64,000 nucleotides of DNA from Clostridium paridis (lineage in GTDB: Bacteria; Bacillota; Clostridia; Clostridiales; Clostridiaceae). Shown here piece by piece: positions 35,106-44,328 of the stretch. The position numbers were made by a program, and so were the translations under genes. The stretch's first letter is position 1. Every line of letters begins with the position of its first letter. The DNA lies in assembly GCF_016765615.1 (NCBI RefSeq), contig NZ_JAESWA010000023.1, positions 268,093 through 332,092 on the forward strand. The letters are read 5' to 3'. The notes beneath the pieces were generated by a model. It was given only the letters and a program-made list of their open reading frames with translations, ran no database searches and was not told where the DNA came from.

Positions 35106-36338
35106 ATGCCACAGACGAGAAAAAGTGATAAGATTGCAAATTCAGGTGAAAATGTCCATATAGAAGAAACTAAAAAGAAAGAAATACATTATAAAAATGT
35201 TGAAGCAAAAATCGGTAAAGAATCTATTTCAGCTGAGGAACTCGCTGTATATTTAAGTCGTAAGAGAGAATTGTCTGATGGAGATATGTCGGAAAAGACT
35301 ATTCGACGCTACATTAAGAAGTTGTGTAGGATGAGCAAAGGGCTACTGAAGGATTCTGATTTTAAAGATGGAAATGAAACCAATAGCCCATATTTGTTTA
35401 AACCAGAATATCATGGTTTATTGTTATCATTTTTAGATACAGAGTATTTTGGTGGAAAAAAGAATGACCAAAAGTTGTCAGAGAGAATCGTCTTGCATGA
35501 GCAGATTGCTGAAAATGTGTCAAAGTATCTTGAGCCAGATATGCAAAAAGATATAATGGAAGATCCCTCATATTTAAATGCGCTCGTTGAAGGACGGTTA
35601 TCAAAGCGTATTAATAATGAGTTGGCTGGATTGATAAATACAATGTATAATTCTGAACCTGTAATGAGGTATCAGTTCATGATAGAATGTTTGGATAGAC
35701 TTGTGGCAATTAGAAGATGGATGAATGAATGGGAAGAGAGAATAAAACTAATAAGATGTATGTTTGCGAAGGATGATGAAGATTCAGTGAAACAAGAAGG
35801 TGTAGAAGATGATTTATTTAAGTATGATATGCTGGATTCGTTGATGATAAAGTTAATTTATTCAAAGGTTCATAATAAAGAGTATAAATATGTCTCTGAT
35901 AATGAGTTGCTATCATATCCGACTGCATATATGGCAATGAAACTATATGACATAACTGGACTAAAAGACCATGAAATATATATGATCTTAAATCAAATAG
36001 AAGAAAAAGTATCAAATGATTGCCGGTATAGAAATATAATGGAAAAAGCTCACTTATTATTGGATTCACATGATTACCTTGAAGGCAAAATTCTGGATTC
36101 TCTTGATAAGATTGTAAAATCTCAAATTGTATCAAATGAAGCAGATATATTTCCAGCGGATTTTAACAGATTGATTCGCTTTATTGAAACTGCAGTACAA
36201 GCAGACAAAGCTGCTATAAAAGATATTCTGGGAGATACCTATACTGATGTTGTATTGGATAAGCGAACTATAGATGAAATTATGAAAGTTAAGGATAGAA
36301 TAGAAAAGCAAAAGTTGTCGGACACATCAAATAAATAA
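35106..36338 (+). CDS. Large helical protein with N-terminal HTH-like segment
   Basis: I do not recognise this 410-residue protein. The N-terminus (about 35-75, ISAEELAVYLSRKRELSDGD, then MSEKTIRRYIKKL) looks like a winged-helix DNA-binding segment; the rest is mostly helical and acidic. It starts ATG CCA CAG ACG after GGAAGGATTGGAG. It lies next to repeat copy A and is followed by two small genes in the same direction. A regulatory or accessory role is possible but unproven. Confidence 0.55.
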   Translation: MPQTRKSDKIANSGENVHIEETKKKEIHYKNVEAKIGKESISAEELAVYLSRKRELSDGDMSEKTIRRYIKKLCRMSKGLLKDSDFKDGNETNSPYLFKPEYHGLLLSFLDTEYFGGKKNDQKLSERIVLHEQIAENVSKYLEPDMQKDIMEDPSYLNALVEGRLSKRINNELAGLINTMYNSEPVMRYQFMIECLDRLVAIRRWMNEWEERIKLIRCMFAKDDEDSVKQEGVEDDLFKYDMLDSLMIKLIYSKVHNKEYKYVSDNELLSYPTAYMAMKLYDITGLKDHEIYMILNQIEEKVSNDCRYRNIMEKAHLLLDSHDYLEGKILDSLDKIVKSQIVSNEADIFPADFNRLIRFIETAVQADKAAIKDILGDTYTDVVLDKRTIDEIMKVKDRIEKQKLSDTSNK

Positions 36339-36411
36339 TCTTTCCGTCGCCAATGAGGAATATTTATTTTATATTAGAATCAATAAGATAAAGAAAGGAT
36401 TGGTGACTATA

Positions 36412-36792
36412 ATGGAAGCAAAATGCATTTCATTGCGTTATGAAGCTGGTAACTACAGTATTGGACAAGGCATCTCTGGAGGAGGCATTCCTGGAAAAAG
36501 TTATTTTGAGAAAGGTAAAGTGCATCTGCAGCAGGGGTGCGGATGGGAAAAACAAATTGCTCCATCTAGACTTATACTTATGGTAGAAATAAATGGTTGT
36601 AATGGTGAAATTTGGGTAGATAGATTTTTTAAGGATGCCGTAGGCAAGTTAACAGCGAAAAGGGTAGAAAAGCTTGAAAAGAATATGCCTGAGAAAATTC
36701 ATGTGAACGAATATAAAAAGGCTGATGATAGTTTTTATTATACTGTCGACGAGAATGACCTTTACAAGTGGAAAGAGAATGCCAGTTTGTAG
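36412..36792 (+). CDS. Hypothetical protein
   Basis: This 126-residue protein of unknown family begins MEAKCISLRYEAGNYSIGQG and has a glycine-rich N-terminal third and a charged C-terminus. AAAGGA lies 12 nt before the ATG; GTG 36403 is an alternative start that would lie only 3 nt from it. It follows the 410-residue gene by 73 bp and may be cotranscribed. Confidence 0.5.
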   Translation: MEAKCISLRYEAGNYSIGQGISGGGIPGKSYFEKGKVHLQQGCGWEKQIAPSRLILMVEINGCNGEIWVDRFFKDAVGKLTAKRVEKLEKNMPEKIHVNEYKKADDSFYYTVDENDLYKWKENASL

Positions 36793-36936
36793 AAGTAATA
36801 GTATTATTATAATTCAAATTAATCAATGTCAAATTCCAATTTAAAGTTGAGTATTATAAATAGTAATTTATGTTTTGAAAATTAAAATAAATGTTAAAAA
36901 ATGATACTAAAAAGTAAATGAGAAAGGAAATTTGGT

Positions 36937-37248
36937 ATGACAAAAGCAGATAAGTATATAGGTGAAGGAACAATTATAGTTAGTAATGGTGAGGTTTTGG
37001 TTGCAGATGACAATTGCTTACCGAATGTTATTGGGAAAATAGGCCACATTGAGTTATCAATAGAGCAACCTAAAGAAATGATTGGCATATATAGAATTGA
37101 ACATGTAATGTTATTTAATGAAGATAATGAGGAATTATATGACGATCAAAGTATAGTAGATAATACGGAATATCATGAAGAAGATGAATTAGTAAAAGCA
37201 CTTACTAATGCTTATGGAGTTTCAATAGACATTGTAGAGATTATATAA
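36937..37248 (+). CDS. Hypothetical acidic protein
   Basis: This 103-residue acidic protein (MTKADKYIGEGTIIVSNGEV) has a beta-rich N-terminal half and a very acidic helical C-terminus (YHEEDELVKALTNAYG). AGAAAGGAAAT precedes the ATG. It is followed by a terminator. Function unknown. Confidence 0.5.
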   Translation: MTKADKYIGEGTIIVSNGEVLVADDNCLPNVIGKIGHIELSIEQPKEMIGIYRIEHVMLFNEDNEELYDDQSIVDNTEYHEEDELVKALTNAYGVSIDIVEII

Positions 37249-37267
37249 ATTAGAACATAAGAAAATA

Positions 37268-37302
37268 AAAAGAGAAGATGTGTGCACCATCTTCTCTTAT
37301 GC
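37268..37302 (+). terminator. Terminator after the 36-37 kb gene group
   Basis: AGAGAAGATG and CATCTTCTCT pair over a 7-nt loop. The T tract is short, so efficiency is uncertain. Confidence 0.6.
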
Positions 37303-37402
37303 TTTCCTGATTAAAGGAAAGACTCGAATGATTAACTATTTAATCATACCATATGGTGTAATTATATGCAATATTTGGATTTTATTTTAATTAGAACTAA
37401 AT

Positions 37403-37436
37403 AAAAGAGTTCAGCATGAAAGCTGAACTCTTTTAT
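37403..37436. terminator. Bidirectional terminator beside the DUF2922 gene
   Basis: AAAAGAGTTCAGC and GCTGAACTCTTTT pair perfectly over a 6-nt loop. It closes the minus-strand DUF2922-DUF1659-YvrJ run. Confidence 0.85.
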
Positions 37437-37450
37437 TTGGAAATATATAA

Positions 37451-37669
37451 TTACTGAACGTCAAATTTAGTAACTTGTCTTTCAGTTAATTGAGCAGCGT
37501 ATTTTGCAGTTAATGATCCACCCTTAGTTAAAAAGATATCTTTAGCTATAATTGTATCCATCAAAGTTGATACTTCAGCTTGAGAGATATCGCTTCTAAC
37601 TCCAGTAACAGTCATTGATATCTTGTCCCCACTTGATGTAACAAAGGTCATTGCTAATGAGTATTCCAT
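37451..37669 (-). CDS. DUF2922 protein
   Basis: The 72-residue protein (MEYSLAMTFVTSSGDKISMT) matches the small DUF2922 family of Firmicutes, usually found beside DUF1659 and YvrJ genes. AGGTGA precedes the ATG. Its function is not known. It is the last gene of a minus-strand run with the DUF1659 and YvrJ genes. Confidence 0.75.
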   Translation of the reverse strand: MEYSLAMTFVTSSGDKISMTVTGVRSDISQAEVSTLMDTIIAKDIFLTKGGSLTAKYAAQLTERQVTKFDVQ

Positions 37670-37712
37670 AATTTCACCTACTTTCTATAATTAGATTTAT
37701 GATTTTAAAATA

Positions 37713-37937
37713 CTAGATGTTTGAGATTTTTGATGTTTCACTTAAGAAATAATCTCTAGTAGGATTACTTAAAACTGCTTTCACAGCTTCAGCTACATCA
37801 AAAACATTTTGTGCAGCAGCATCAAGTTTAACTCCAGAAAAACTCTTCTTTTTGTAAACTGGATGGCCAGTAGCATCAGTTCCACTTTGAACCTCTATAC
37901 TTAGAGAAATGGAATTTAAAACCTTATTAACAGCCAT
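37713..37937 (-). CDS. DUF1659 protein
   Basis: This 74-residue protein (MAVNKVLNSISLSIEVQSGT) belongs to DUF1659. AAAGGAGGTG precedes the ATG at 37937; the frame extends further upstream, but that part has no ribosome site. A second DUF1659 gene is at 55260. The family is small and uncharacterised and typically sits with DUF2922 and YvrJ. Confidence 0.75.
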   Translation of the reverse strand: MAVNKVLNSISLSIEVQSGTDATGHPVYKKKSFSGVKLDAAAQNVFDVAEAVKAVLSNPTRDYFLSETSKISNI

Positions 37938-38016
37938 ATATAGCACCTCCTTTGAAATGTATTCAAAAAAGATATATGCTAAAAGACAAAGTATTGTTGG
38001 ATTTTCAGAAAAAATA

Positions 38017-38205
38017 TTATGCAACTTTATCGTCATTTCCATTATCTATAACAACTCCAAGTTTAGTTGAAATTATTGTATTAAGCTTATTTATGGATGA
38101 AGTTAACCCTGTGATGTTTTTCTCAAGTCTAATCAACAAATAAGCACTAATGGCAACGGGAAACCCTACATTACCAATTAGATTAATAAGTTCATTTACT
38201 TCCAT
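38017..38205 (-). CDS. YvrJ-family small membrane protein
   Basis: The 62-residue protein (MEVNELINLIGNVGFPVAIS) is of the YvrJ family, with one membrane helix and a helical tail that resembles small phage holin-like or bacteriocin-associated proteins. In Bacillus, yvrJ lies in the operon controlled by the SigO-RsoA sigma factor. AAGGAGGTG precedes its start. Confidence 0.75.
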   Translation of the reverse strand: MEVNELINLIGNVGFPVAISAYLLIRLEKNITGLTSSINKLNTIISTKLGVVIDNGNDDKVA

Positions 38206-38257
38206 ATGAAATCACCTCCTTCTCATATAAGATATATGGCGAAGAAAGTGATTTTTA

Positions 38258-38686
38258 TTATTTTTGAACCCCATTTTCAAAAATAATATGATTATAATAA
38301 TGATTAACTGCAGCATCGAGTATGGAGCTAAGGTAAGCATTGATATCTGGATGCTGAGCTTTAAGCTCATTAAGTTTTCTTACAGTTGATTTTCTAAAGG
38401 CATAAGTACGCTTAATTTCAAAAGCTTCTCCATCAATAGGAGGAGTCATACCAAATGCTGTAGGTTTTCCTACACGATTATCAATTAATCCTTCAGCTTT
38501 TGTATTTTTAGGTGAGGGCATTTCTTTCGGAGCTATAGGTGGAATAGATTGGTTGCTTTCATTACAGAAGGAAAAGTTTGATAATGGAGTGCCTACTATC
38601 ACATTACTAAAACCATTTTCTTCATAATTATCTTCAAATGATAAATCATCGGTACTCATAGATTTTTTTGAATTCTTTTTAGCCAT
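38258..38686 (-). CDS. Protein with C-terminal ribbon-helix-helix-like domain
   Basis: The 142-residue protein has a low-complexity N-terminal half rich in Ser, Asn and Pro, then IKRTYAFRKSTVRKLNELKA, which fits a ribbon-helix-helix DNA-binding domain, and a terminal helix. Such proteins act in plasmid copy control or partition. Function here is inferred only from the motif. AAAGGAGAAC precedes the ATG. Confidence 0.55.
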   Translation of the reverse strand: MAKKNSKKSMSTDDLSFEDNYEENGFSNVIVGTPLSNFSFCNESNQSIPPIAPKEMPSPKNTKAEGLIDNRVGKPTAFGMTPPIDGEAFEIKRTYAFRKSTVRKLNELKAQHPDINAYLSSILDAAVNHYYNHIIFENGVQK

Positions 38687-39002
38687 TTTAGTTCTCCTTT
38701 AAAATTTCTATTCTAAATTAGATATATGAAAAAATAAGAAGTTTTTAATGGGATTTTATAATTTTTGTTAGTTTAAAACTCCTTAAACTAGCATAGAAAC
38801 TATATATTCTTATGTTTTTATATTTTTTTATGGTTAAGTTCTAATATTTAAAGCTTTATTTAAATATTTAAATTTATATTTTTTTCTTTATAAATTCATA
38901 TATTGCCTTAAAAATTCCTGATTAAAGCATATATATTTTGTGATGGATTATTAAGGTATGAGGGATTTATCACAAAAATATATAATACAGGAAGGTGTTA
39001 AT

Positions 39003-39242
39003 ATGATTGAAGATAGGATAACTGTAATTTCTGAAGGTAATCAAAGTTTTGACAAAATGCAAATAGCTCTTGCAATAAAGAATTCAACTTATGAAGATAA
39101 CTTAAGTTGCTCACTTTTAGAAAATAATATTGTAGATGGATGTGAAGGGTGCAATTTGAAAAAGATATGCAGTGGAATAGAGGAGATTTCAAAGGAATAT
39201 TATGATAGAACCACAGGGGTTGTGGGGACATTTAGTTTTTAG
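39003..39242 (+). CDS. Small cysteine-containing protein
   Basis: The 79-residue protein has four cysteines in CSLLENNIVDGCEGCNLKKI and the following Cys, which could bind zinc. AGGAAGGTG precedes ATG 39003, so I discard the longer frame from 38958. It is followed by a good terminator. Family unknown. Confidence 0.55.
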   Translation: MIEDRITVISEGNQSFDKMQIALAIKNSTYEDNLSCSLLENNIVDGCEGCNLKKICSGIEEISKEYYDRTTGVVGTFSF

Positions 39243-39249
39243 AGGAGAA

Positions 39250-39281
39250 TAGATGCTTTGAGGGGCATCTATTTTTTTTAT
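39250..39281 (+). terminator. Terminator
   Basis: AGATGC and GCATCT pair over an 8-nt loop and are followed by eight T residues. Confidence 0.8.
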
Positions 39282-39353
39282 GTTCATATTTTGAATATGA
39301 CTAAGTAATGATGTTAATAATTGTAATATTAATTAGTTAAGGAGTTTTATAAA

Positions 39354-40325
39354 TTGTACTATAAAGGAATGAATATAACATATTTAAATGAATGCGAGAT
39401 ATATGATCTCGTACTAGAAAGAAAAATACCTATTTTCCCACAAGGATTTTGGAATTCAGTATCAAAGGCAGAAGGTAAGAAAATAGCTTTACAGTTACTT
39501 AAATATCTTATTGAGAAAAGATTAAAGTTAGATAGGGAAGAAATTTTAAAAAGCCTATCAAAGGATTTTATCCTGAATAATAAGCTTTGGACTCCATGTA
39601 AATTATATTTTGGTAAATCTGCAGTTAGATATTTAATGGAGGCTTATCCAAATGAATATAGAGCATTTGAATTTATTGAATGTAGAATACCTCAGGGTTA
39701 TTGGTGCAACAAGAAAAATAGAATTGATGCAATTAAGTATCTCCTAGAAGAAAAACTTCAATGGAATTTAGAAGATATTAAAGAAAAATTCTATAGGACA
39801 ATGTTGCTTGAACATGGTTTAGCTACGTTAACAACTTATTATATTAGCAGTTTTGAGATTGTAAATGAAGCGTATCCAAATAAGTTTTATCCTTGGGAAC
39901 TTAAAAGAAGTTCTGTTGCAACAAATTATTGGAAGGCTGAAGAAAATAGAGTAAGAGCAGTAAAATGGCTTATTGAAGTAAAATTAAAACTTACTCATGA
40001 TGAGGTTGTAAATGAACTTACCATAGAAGATTTTCATAATAATAAATTAACAACTTTGATAGAGAATTTTTACAATAGATCAATTCCAAGAGCAGTGATT
40101 GAGGCTTATGGAGAGGAATATATGCCTTGGGAATTTGGCTATCATAGATGGAATGAAGAGGATGCAAAAAAAGCTGTAATGTGGTTAATAGATAAGTTAA
40201 AGAAAGAAAAAGGAAAAGTTCCAAGTGAAATAAGTTATTATGATTTCCAAGATAATAAATTAAGGTTAGTTATTGATAGGTATTATAAGAGTTCACCTAA
40301 AAAGGCCGTTTTGGATGTGGGATGA
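39354..40325 (+). CDS. DUF4046-like tandem-repeat protein
   Basis: The 323-residue protein consists of about four tandem repeats of roughly 75 residues, each with a W-containing start (IFPQGFWN, IPQGYWCN, VATNYWKAEENR, EFGYHRWNEED) and a helix ending in AYPNEY, AYPNKF or AYGEEY followed by (A/P)WE(F/L). This matches my memory of DUF4046. It starts at TTG 39354 after AAGGAG; ATG 39369 is an alternative. It ends abruptly after KKAVLDVG, just where AYGEEY would be expected, so the last repeat may be truncated. Function unknown. Confidence 0.6.
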   Translation: MYYKGMNITYLNECEIYDLVLERKIPIFPQGFWNSVSKAEGKKIALQLLKYLIEKRLKLDREEILKSLSKDFILNNKLWTPCKLYFGKSAVRYLMEAYPNEYRAFEFIECRIPQGYWCNKKNRIDAIKYLLEEKLQWNLEDIKEKFYRTMLLEHGLATLTTYYISSFEIVNEAYPNKFYPWELKRSSVATNYWKAEENRVRAVKWLIEVKLKLTHDEVVNELTIEDFHNNKLTTLIENFYNRSIPRAVIEAYGEEYMPWEFGYHRWNEEDAKKAVMWLIDKLKKEKGKVPSEISYYDFQDNKLRLVIDRYYKSSPKKAVLDVG

Positions 40326-40778
40326 GCAGTGTCTATACGATTATTCTCGTATATGTCTCCTCATACTAATATATTTAGGTGTGCTTTAGGGGAGTTAACA
40401 AATACGCGGAACTTAGTATATTTGCGTAAAGGTATAACTTTTACTTAAAAGGTTCTAGTTCCTTTATTATTTTTACTTTTACGTAAGAACTATAAAAGCC
40501 TCGATTTGAAATGAGAAATAAAAATAAAAGAAAACCATAAAAGATAAAAAGATGTGTACTATTAGAAATAAATATTTAGTTAAGTAAAACTAATGATATC
40601 TAAAGTTTTATGGAGATAATGTAAATACTATGCTATACTATGCTTATCTGTTATTGACTGGAACAAGAGACTAACTATATGAAGTCAATATAATTTAATA
40701 AAAAAATTATATTTTTTAGTTTATTAAAAAATTGCATGACAAATAAAGCAACAGTGTTGCTTAGAAAAAAATAAGTGA
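40326..40778. other. Gap without genes
   Basis: This AT-rich spacer separates the DUF4046-like gene from the IS110 transposase. It holds a hairpin at about 40688-40720 (TATAATTTAATAAAAAAATTATA, limited to the arms TATAATTT and AAATTATA). I see no coding frame. One end of the IS110 element probably lies within it. Confidence 0.4.
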
Positions 40779-41941
40779 CTACATTTGTGGAACAAATGAG
40801 GTGTTGGTTTTTAAGAGATAAAAGATGACACATATTAGTTTTTTATCTACATGGCTCATAGCAACGTGATAATGCTTACCTTCAAGATAGTCCGAAAAGG
40901 TTAAATTACGCATAGAAACTGTTCTAGCGTATATTAATATAGCCCAACGTAAGTAGGTAGAACCACGTTTCACCATAGGAGTATGTGAAGCATTATATTT
41001 TCCTGATTGATATGTTGATGGATCAAGTCCAGCGAAAGCTAAAAACTTTGCCGGATTAGTAAATCTATCTATATAGCCGATTTCTGCTAGAAGTATAGAT
41101 GCTAGTGTATAGGAGATTCCCGGAATGCTCATTATAGGAGAATCTATTTCTATAACAACTTCTTTAATTTGATTATCTAAAGCATCTATTTGAGCTTGAA
41201 CGGATTGAATTAGCCTAATTGTTTGTTGAAGTTCAAAAGATAAAGAACGGGTGCTAGTTCCAATAGAATTTATAGCTGCATTCTTTATTTCAATAGCTTT
41301 ATCTCTACCATATTTGCCGTTAGTTGCCTTATATAAAATGTTTGTAAGCTTAGTCAAATGACAATTAGATATTTCCTTCGGGTTCGGTAATTCTGATAGG
41401 AGAGCATAAGCAGAAGTCTGATGAATTGACCAAACGTGTTTAGGCAATTCGGGAAAATTTATATCAATAAGCCTTGTTATTGATAATTTAAGTTTAGACC
41501 TATACCCAATTAATTGAAAGCAATGTCTAGTTAGTGACTTTAACTCTTGAATCTGATATGATGCAGGGGAATAGGATTTTGTATCATCAGATAAAGGCAT
41601 TTTGGCAATAACTAGTGCATCTGTTTTGTCAGTCTTAGTTCTTCTAAGAGTCTGAGTTTTACGGAAAGGTTTGTAGCCAAGGGGTTGAGACTCGCCAGTT
41701 TGAAGCCTTTAGAATACAAGTAATTTTGCAGATTAGTGCTATAATGACCTGTTGATTCAAGTCCTATTTTTACGCTAGAAATATCCTTATTAGGCAGGAT
41801 GGAAAGTATTGAAGAATAAAGAAATTCAAAACTATCTCGCGAGTTGGATATATGTAAAGAATCGTTAAGAAGAACACAATCTGAATCAATAATGCAGCAA
41901 TCATGATTGTCTTTAGCTACGTCAATTCCAATATAAATCAT
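40779..41941 (-). pseudogene. IS110-family transposase, frameshifted
   Basis: The N-terminal part (41612-41941) starts MIYIGIDVAKDNHDCCIID and carries the DEDD RuvC-like residues (GIDVAK, GLESTGHY). The C-terminal part (40779 to about 41680) carries KTDKTDALVIAK and the transposase_20 domain with SIPGISYTLASILLAEIGY and AGLDPSTYQSGKY. Reading AACCTTTCCGT with one more T would join NPLATNL to FRKTQTLRRTKTDKTDA, so a 1-bp loss near 41665-41667 broke the gene. The sequence is otherwise intact, which suggests recent inactivation or a sequencing error. Confidence 0.85.
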
Positions 41942-41944
41942 AAG

Positions 41945-42125
41945 AACAGCTTCTTTTTTAATTTAGTCCGCTATGTTCCACTTGCTTCATGCTAAATGTA
42001 TCCTTGCTCTATATAAAACGTCATGCGGTATCTAACTAATTAACAAATAAGCATAAAGCTGTGGTTAGATCCTCAATTAAAATAGTCTAGCTATAGGTGG
42101 AAAAACTAATCCACAGCGTCTTATG
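41945..42125 (-). ncRNA. Possible IS110 bridge RNA region
   Basis: IS110 elements encode a structured bridge RNA in the non-coding end flanking the transposase gene. In this element, the about 180-bp stretch 5' of the transposase start is non-coding and holds complementary segments such as GCTGTGGAT and ATCTAACCACAGC. Position supports the call. I could not fold it or identify the target and donor loops. Confidence 0.35.
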
Positions 42126-42203
42126 ACAAGTATAGTAAAAATAATTAAGAAAGGGAAAGTATAATGGATTTTTACTATATGTTCATTATACAAGGTTGAT
42201 AAG

Positions 42204-42422
42204 ATGGAGTATAACTATAAAAAATTATTTCATTTGTTATTGGAAAAAGACTTGAAAAAGGCTGATTTAGTTAGCTACAAGGTAGCAACAAGTAACGTTC
42301 TTTCAAAAATGACTAAAGGTGAACCAGTATCTTTGGAGAGCCTAGGTAAGATTGCAGTATATTTAGAGTGTCAGATTGGTGATTTAGTGGAAGTAATAAA
42401 GGAGGGAATTTTAAATGACTAA
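42204..42422 (+). CDS. HTH controller-type protein of the RM operon
   Basis: The 72-residue protein is a compact Cro/CI-type HTH (LSKMTKGEPVSLESLGKIAV) similar in size to controller proteins that time restriction-modification genes. Its end overlaps the methyltransferase start by 8 bp. It probably regulates its own operon. Confidence 0.75.
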   Translation: MEYNYKKLFHLLLEKDLKKADLVSYKVATSNVLSKMTKGEPVSLESLGKIAVYLECQIGDLVEVIKEGILND

Positions 42423-44328
42423 TATATCAAAGCATAAACGTGAAGACATGATTTCATTTCTTAATCAACTACGAGAGCAACATGCCGATGATACGTCGAT
42501 TATTGCTTTTAATGAGATAGAAACTGCTTTAGTTGAAAAGAAGTATGGTTTAGTTTGGGAAGAACACACCGAAAGAGTTGATGAAGAACTAAAAACAAAA
42601 ATTCCTGTTTTCGCAGAGGTAAGTGAAAAGAAGATAAATCTGTCAGAGAGCGAAGACTATAATTTTTTACTAGAGGGAGATAATCTTCATAGTCTTTATT
42701 TATTAGAAAAAACTCATAGGGGTAAGATAGATATTATATATATAGATCCTCCATATAATACTGGAAACAAAGACTTTAAGTATGACGATAACTATGTAGA
42801 TGAAGAGGATGGATTCAAACATTCAAAGTGGCTTTCATTCATGGCAAATAGATTGAGATTAGCTAAGTCCTTACTATCAAAGGATGGAATTCTATTCATG
42901 AGTATTGATGATAATGAACAGGCTCAATTAAAGATGCTAGCAGATACTATCTTTGGAGATAGTAATTTTATTATTGAAATGCCAAGACAGACGAAAAAAA
43001 GTGGTAAAACTACTGGTTCATTCTCAAAGAATCATGATTATGTATTGGTTTATGTGAAGGACAATAAGGACGTATTTAGAATGGAAGAGCATATTGATGA
43101 TAATTATAAGTATGAAGATGAATTTGTAGAAGAAAGAGGAAAATACAAGTTAAATCAAACATTGGACTATGATAGTTTATCATATAGTGCTAGCTTAGAT
43201 TACCCACTGGAAGTAGAAGGTGAAATTTTCTATCCAGGTGGAGATTACGATAAATATTTGGAAAGAAAGAATGGTAATCATAAGAGGGCGGATTGGGCAT
43301 GGAGATGGAATAAAAATCTATTTGATTTTGGTTATGACAATGGGTTTGTTGTTATTAAAAGGAAGAATGATGGAACTGCTAGAATTTATACAAAGACATA
43401 TCTAAATGCTAAAATAAAGAAAGACAAACAGGGTAAATATTACATAGACTTTGAAAAAAAGACAAAGCCAATGAGTTCTATCGAACTTACAGCAAATATT
43501 TATTCAAATGATAGAGCAAAAAAAGATTTAGCTTTCTTTGGATTAGAAGATGAGTTTGATTATTCTAAGCCAGTAGAACTAATTAAAAAACTAATCAAGT
43601 GTCATAAAAATAAAAATGCCATTGTGCTCGACTTTTTTGCTGGTTCGGGTACAACTGGCCAAGCTACATTGATTGCAAACATTGAGGATGGTGGGAATAG
43701 AAGGTTTATACTGTGCACTAATAACGAGAATGGTATATGTGAAAATGTAACGTACAAAAGAGTACATGATACAATGACACGTTTTGAAGCTACTTTAGAA
43801 ACAAGTGAATTATTATATGAAGTTCCATTCAATCAGAGACTACTTCAAAATGCAGATAAAATCTTAAGTGAAATCGAAGCAATTAAAAAAGAAAATAATG
43901 GACGTTATGATAAAGTAAAAGTTGCATTTGAAGAGAAAAGAGTGTCTGTATATGGAATTGACATTACATCTGTTAGCGAAGGTATAAAGGCGAATTTGAA
44001 ATATTTTAAAACAAGTTATGTTAATAAGTACGACAATCAAGATATTGTAATATCAGATGAACTATCTCAGTATATAAGTGAGATGATTGAATTAGAAAAT
44101 GGAATTGACATATCAACTGAGTATTATAAATTAATTATGTCAGAAGAAACTTTAGATGAGTTTGTAAGTAATTCACCGGCTATGAAGAAGTGCGGAACAT
44201 TGTATATTTCATCTGATATTTTGTTGACTGCAAAACAAGAACGTTTGCTCAAGGAAAATAACATTGAGGTTAATATTGTCCCAGATTGTTACTTTGCAAC
44301 AGAGCTAAAGGAGGTTGGAGAACTATGA
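42415..44328 (+). CDS. mod: Type III restriction-modification methyltransferase (Mod)
   Basis: The 637-residue N6-adenine methyltransferase has motif IV DPPYNTG at about 110 before motif I FAGSGTTG at about 407, the beta-class order typical of type III Mod. A target recognition region lies between them (about 190-390). It has AAGGAGGG before the ATG. Its last codons overlap the Res start (ATGA). Mod sets the specificity of the complex and methylates one strand. The recognition site cannot be read from sequence. Confidence 0.92.
   Translation: MTNISKHKREDMISFLNQLREQHADDTSIIAFNEIETALVEKKYGLVWEEHTERVDEELKTKIPVFAEVSEKKINLSESEDYNFLLEGDNLHSLYLLEKTHRGKIDIIYIDPPYNTGNKDFKYDDNYVDEEDGFKHSKWLSFMANRLRLAKSLLSKDGILFMSIDDNEQAQLKMLADTIFGDSNFIIEMPRQTKKSGKTTGSFSKNHDYVLVYVKDNKDVFRMEEHIDDNYKYEDEFVEERGKYKLNQTLDYDSLSYSASLDYPLEVEGEIFYPGGDYDKYLERKNGNHKRADWAWRWNKNLFDFGYDNGFVVIKRKNDGTARIYTKTYLNAKIKKDKQGKYYIDFEKKTKPMSSIELTANIYSNDRAKKDLAFFGLEDEFDYSKPVELIKKLIKCHKNKNAIVLDFFAGSGTTGQATLIANIEDGGNRRFILCTNNENGICENVTYKRVHDTMTRFEATLETSELLYEVPFNQRLLQNADKILSEIEAIKKENNGRYDKVKVAFEEKRVSVYGIDITSVSEGIKANLKYFKTSYVNKYDNQDIVISDELSQYISEMIELENGIDISTEYYKLIMSEETLDEFVSNSPAMKKCGTLYISSDILLTAKQERLLKENNIEVNIVPDCYFATELKEVGEL

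Noticed and set aside
44286..44324. Longer N-terminus for the Res protein
   Set aside because: The in-frame extension lies within the mod coding end and has no good ribosome site. ATG 44325 overlaps the mod stop in the usual ATGA form.
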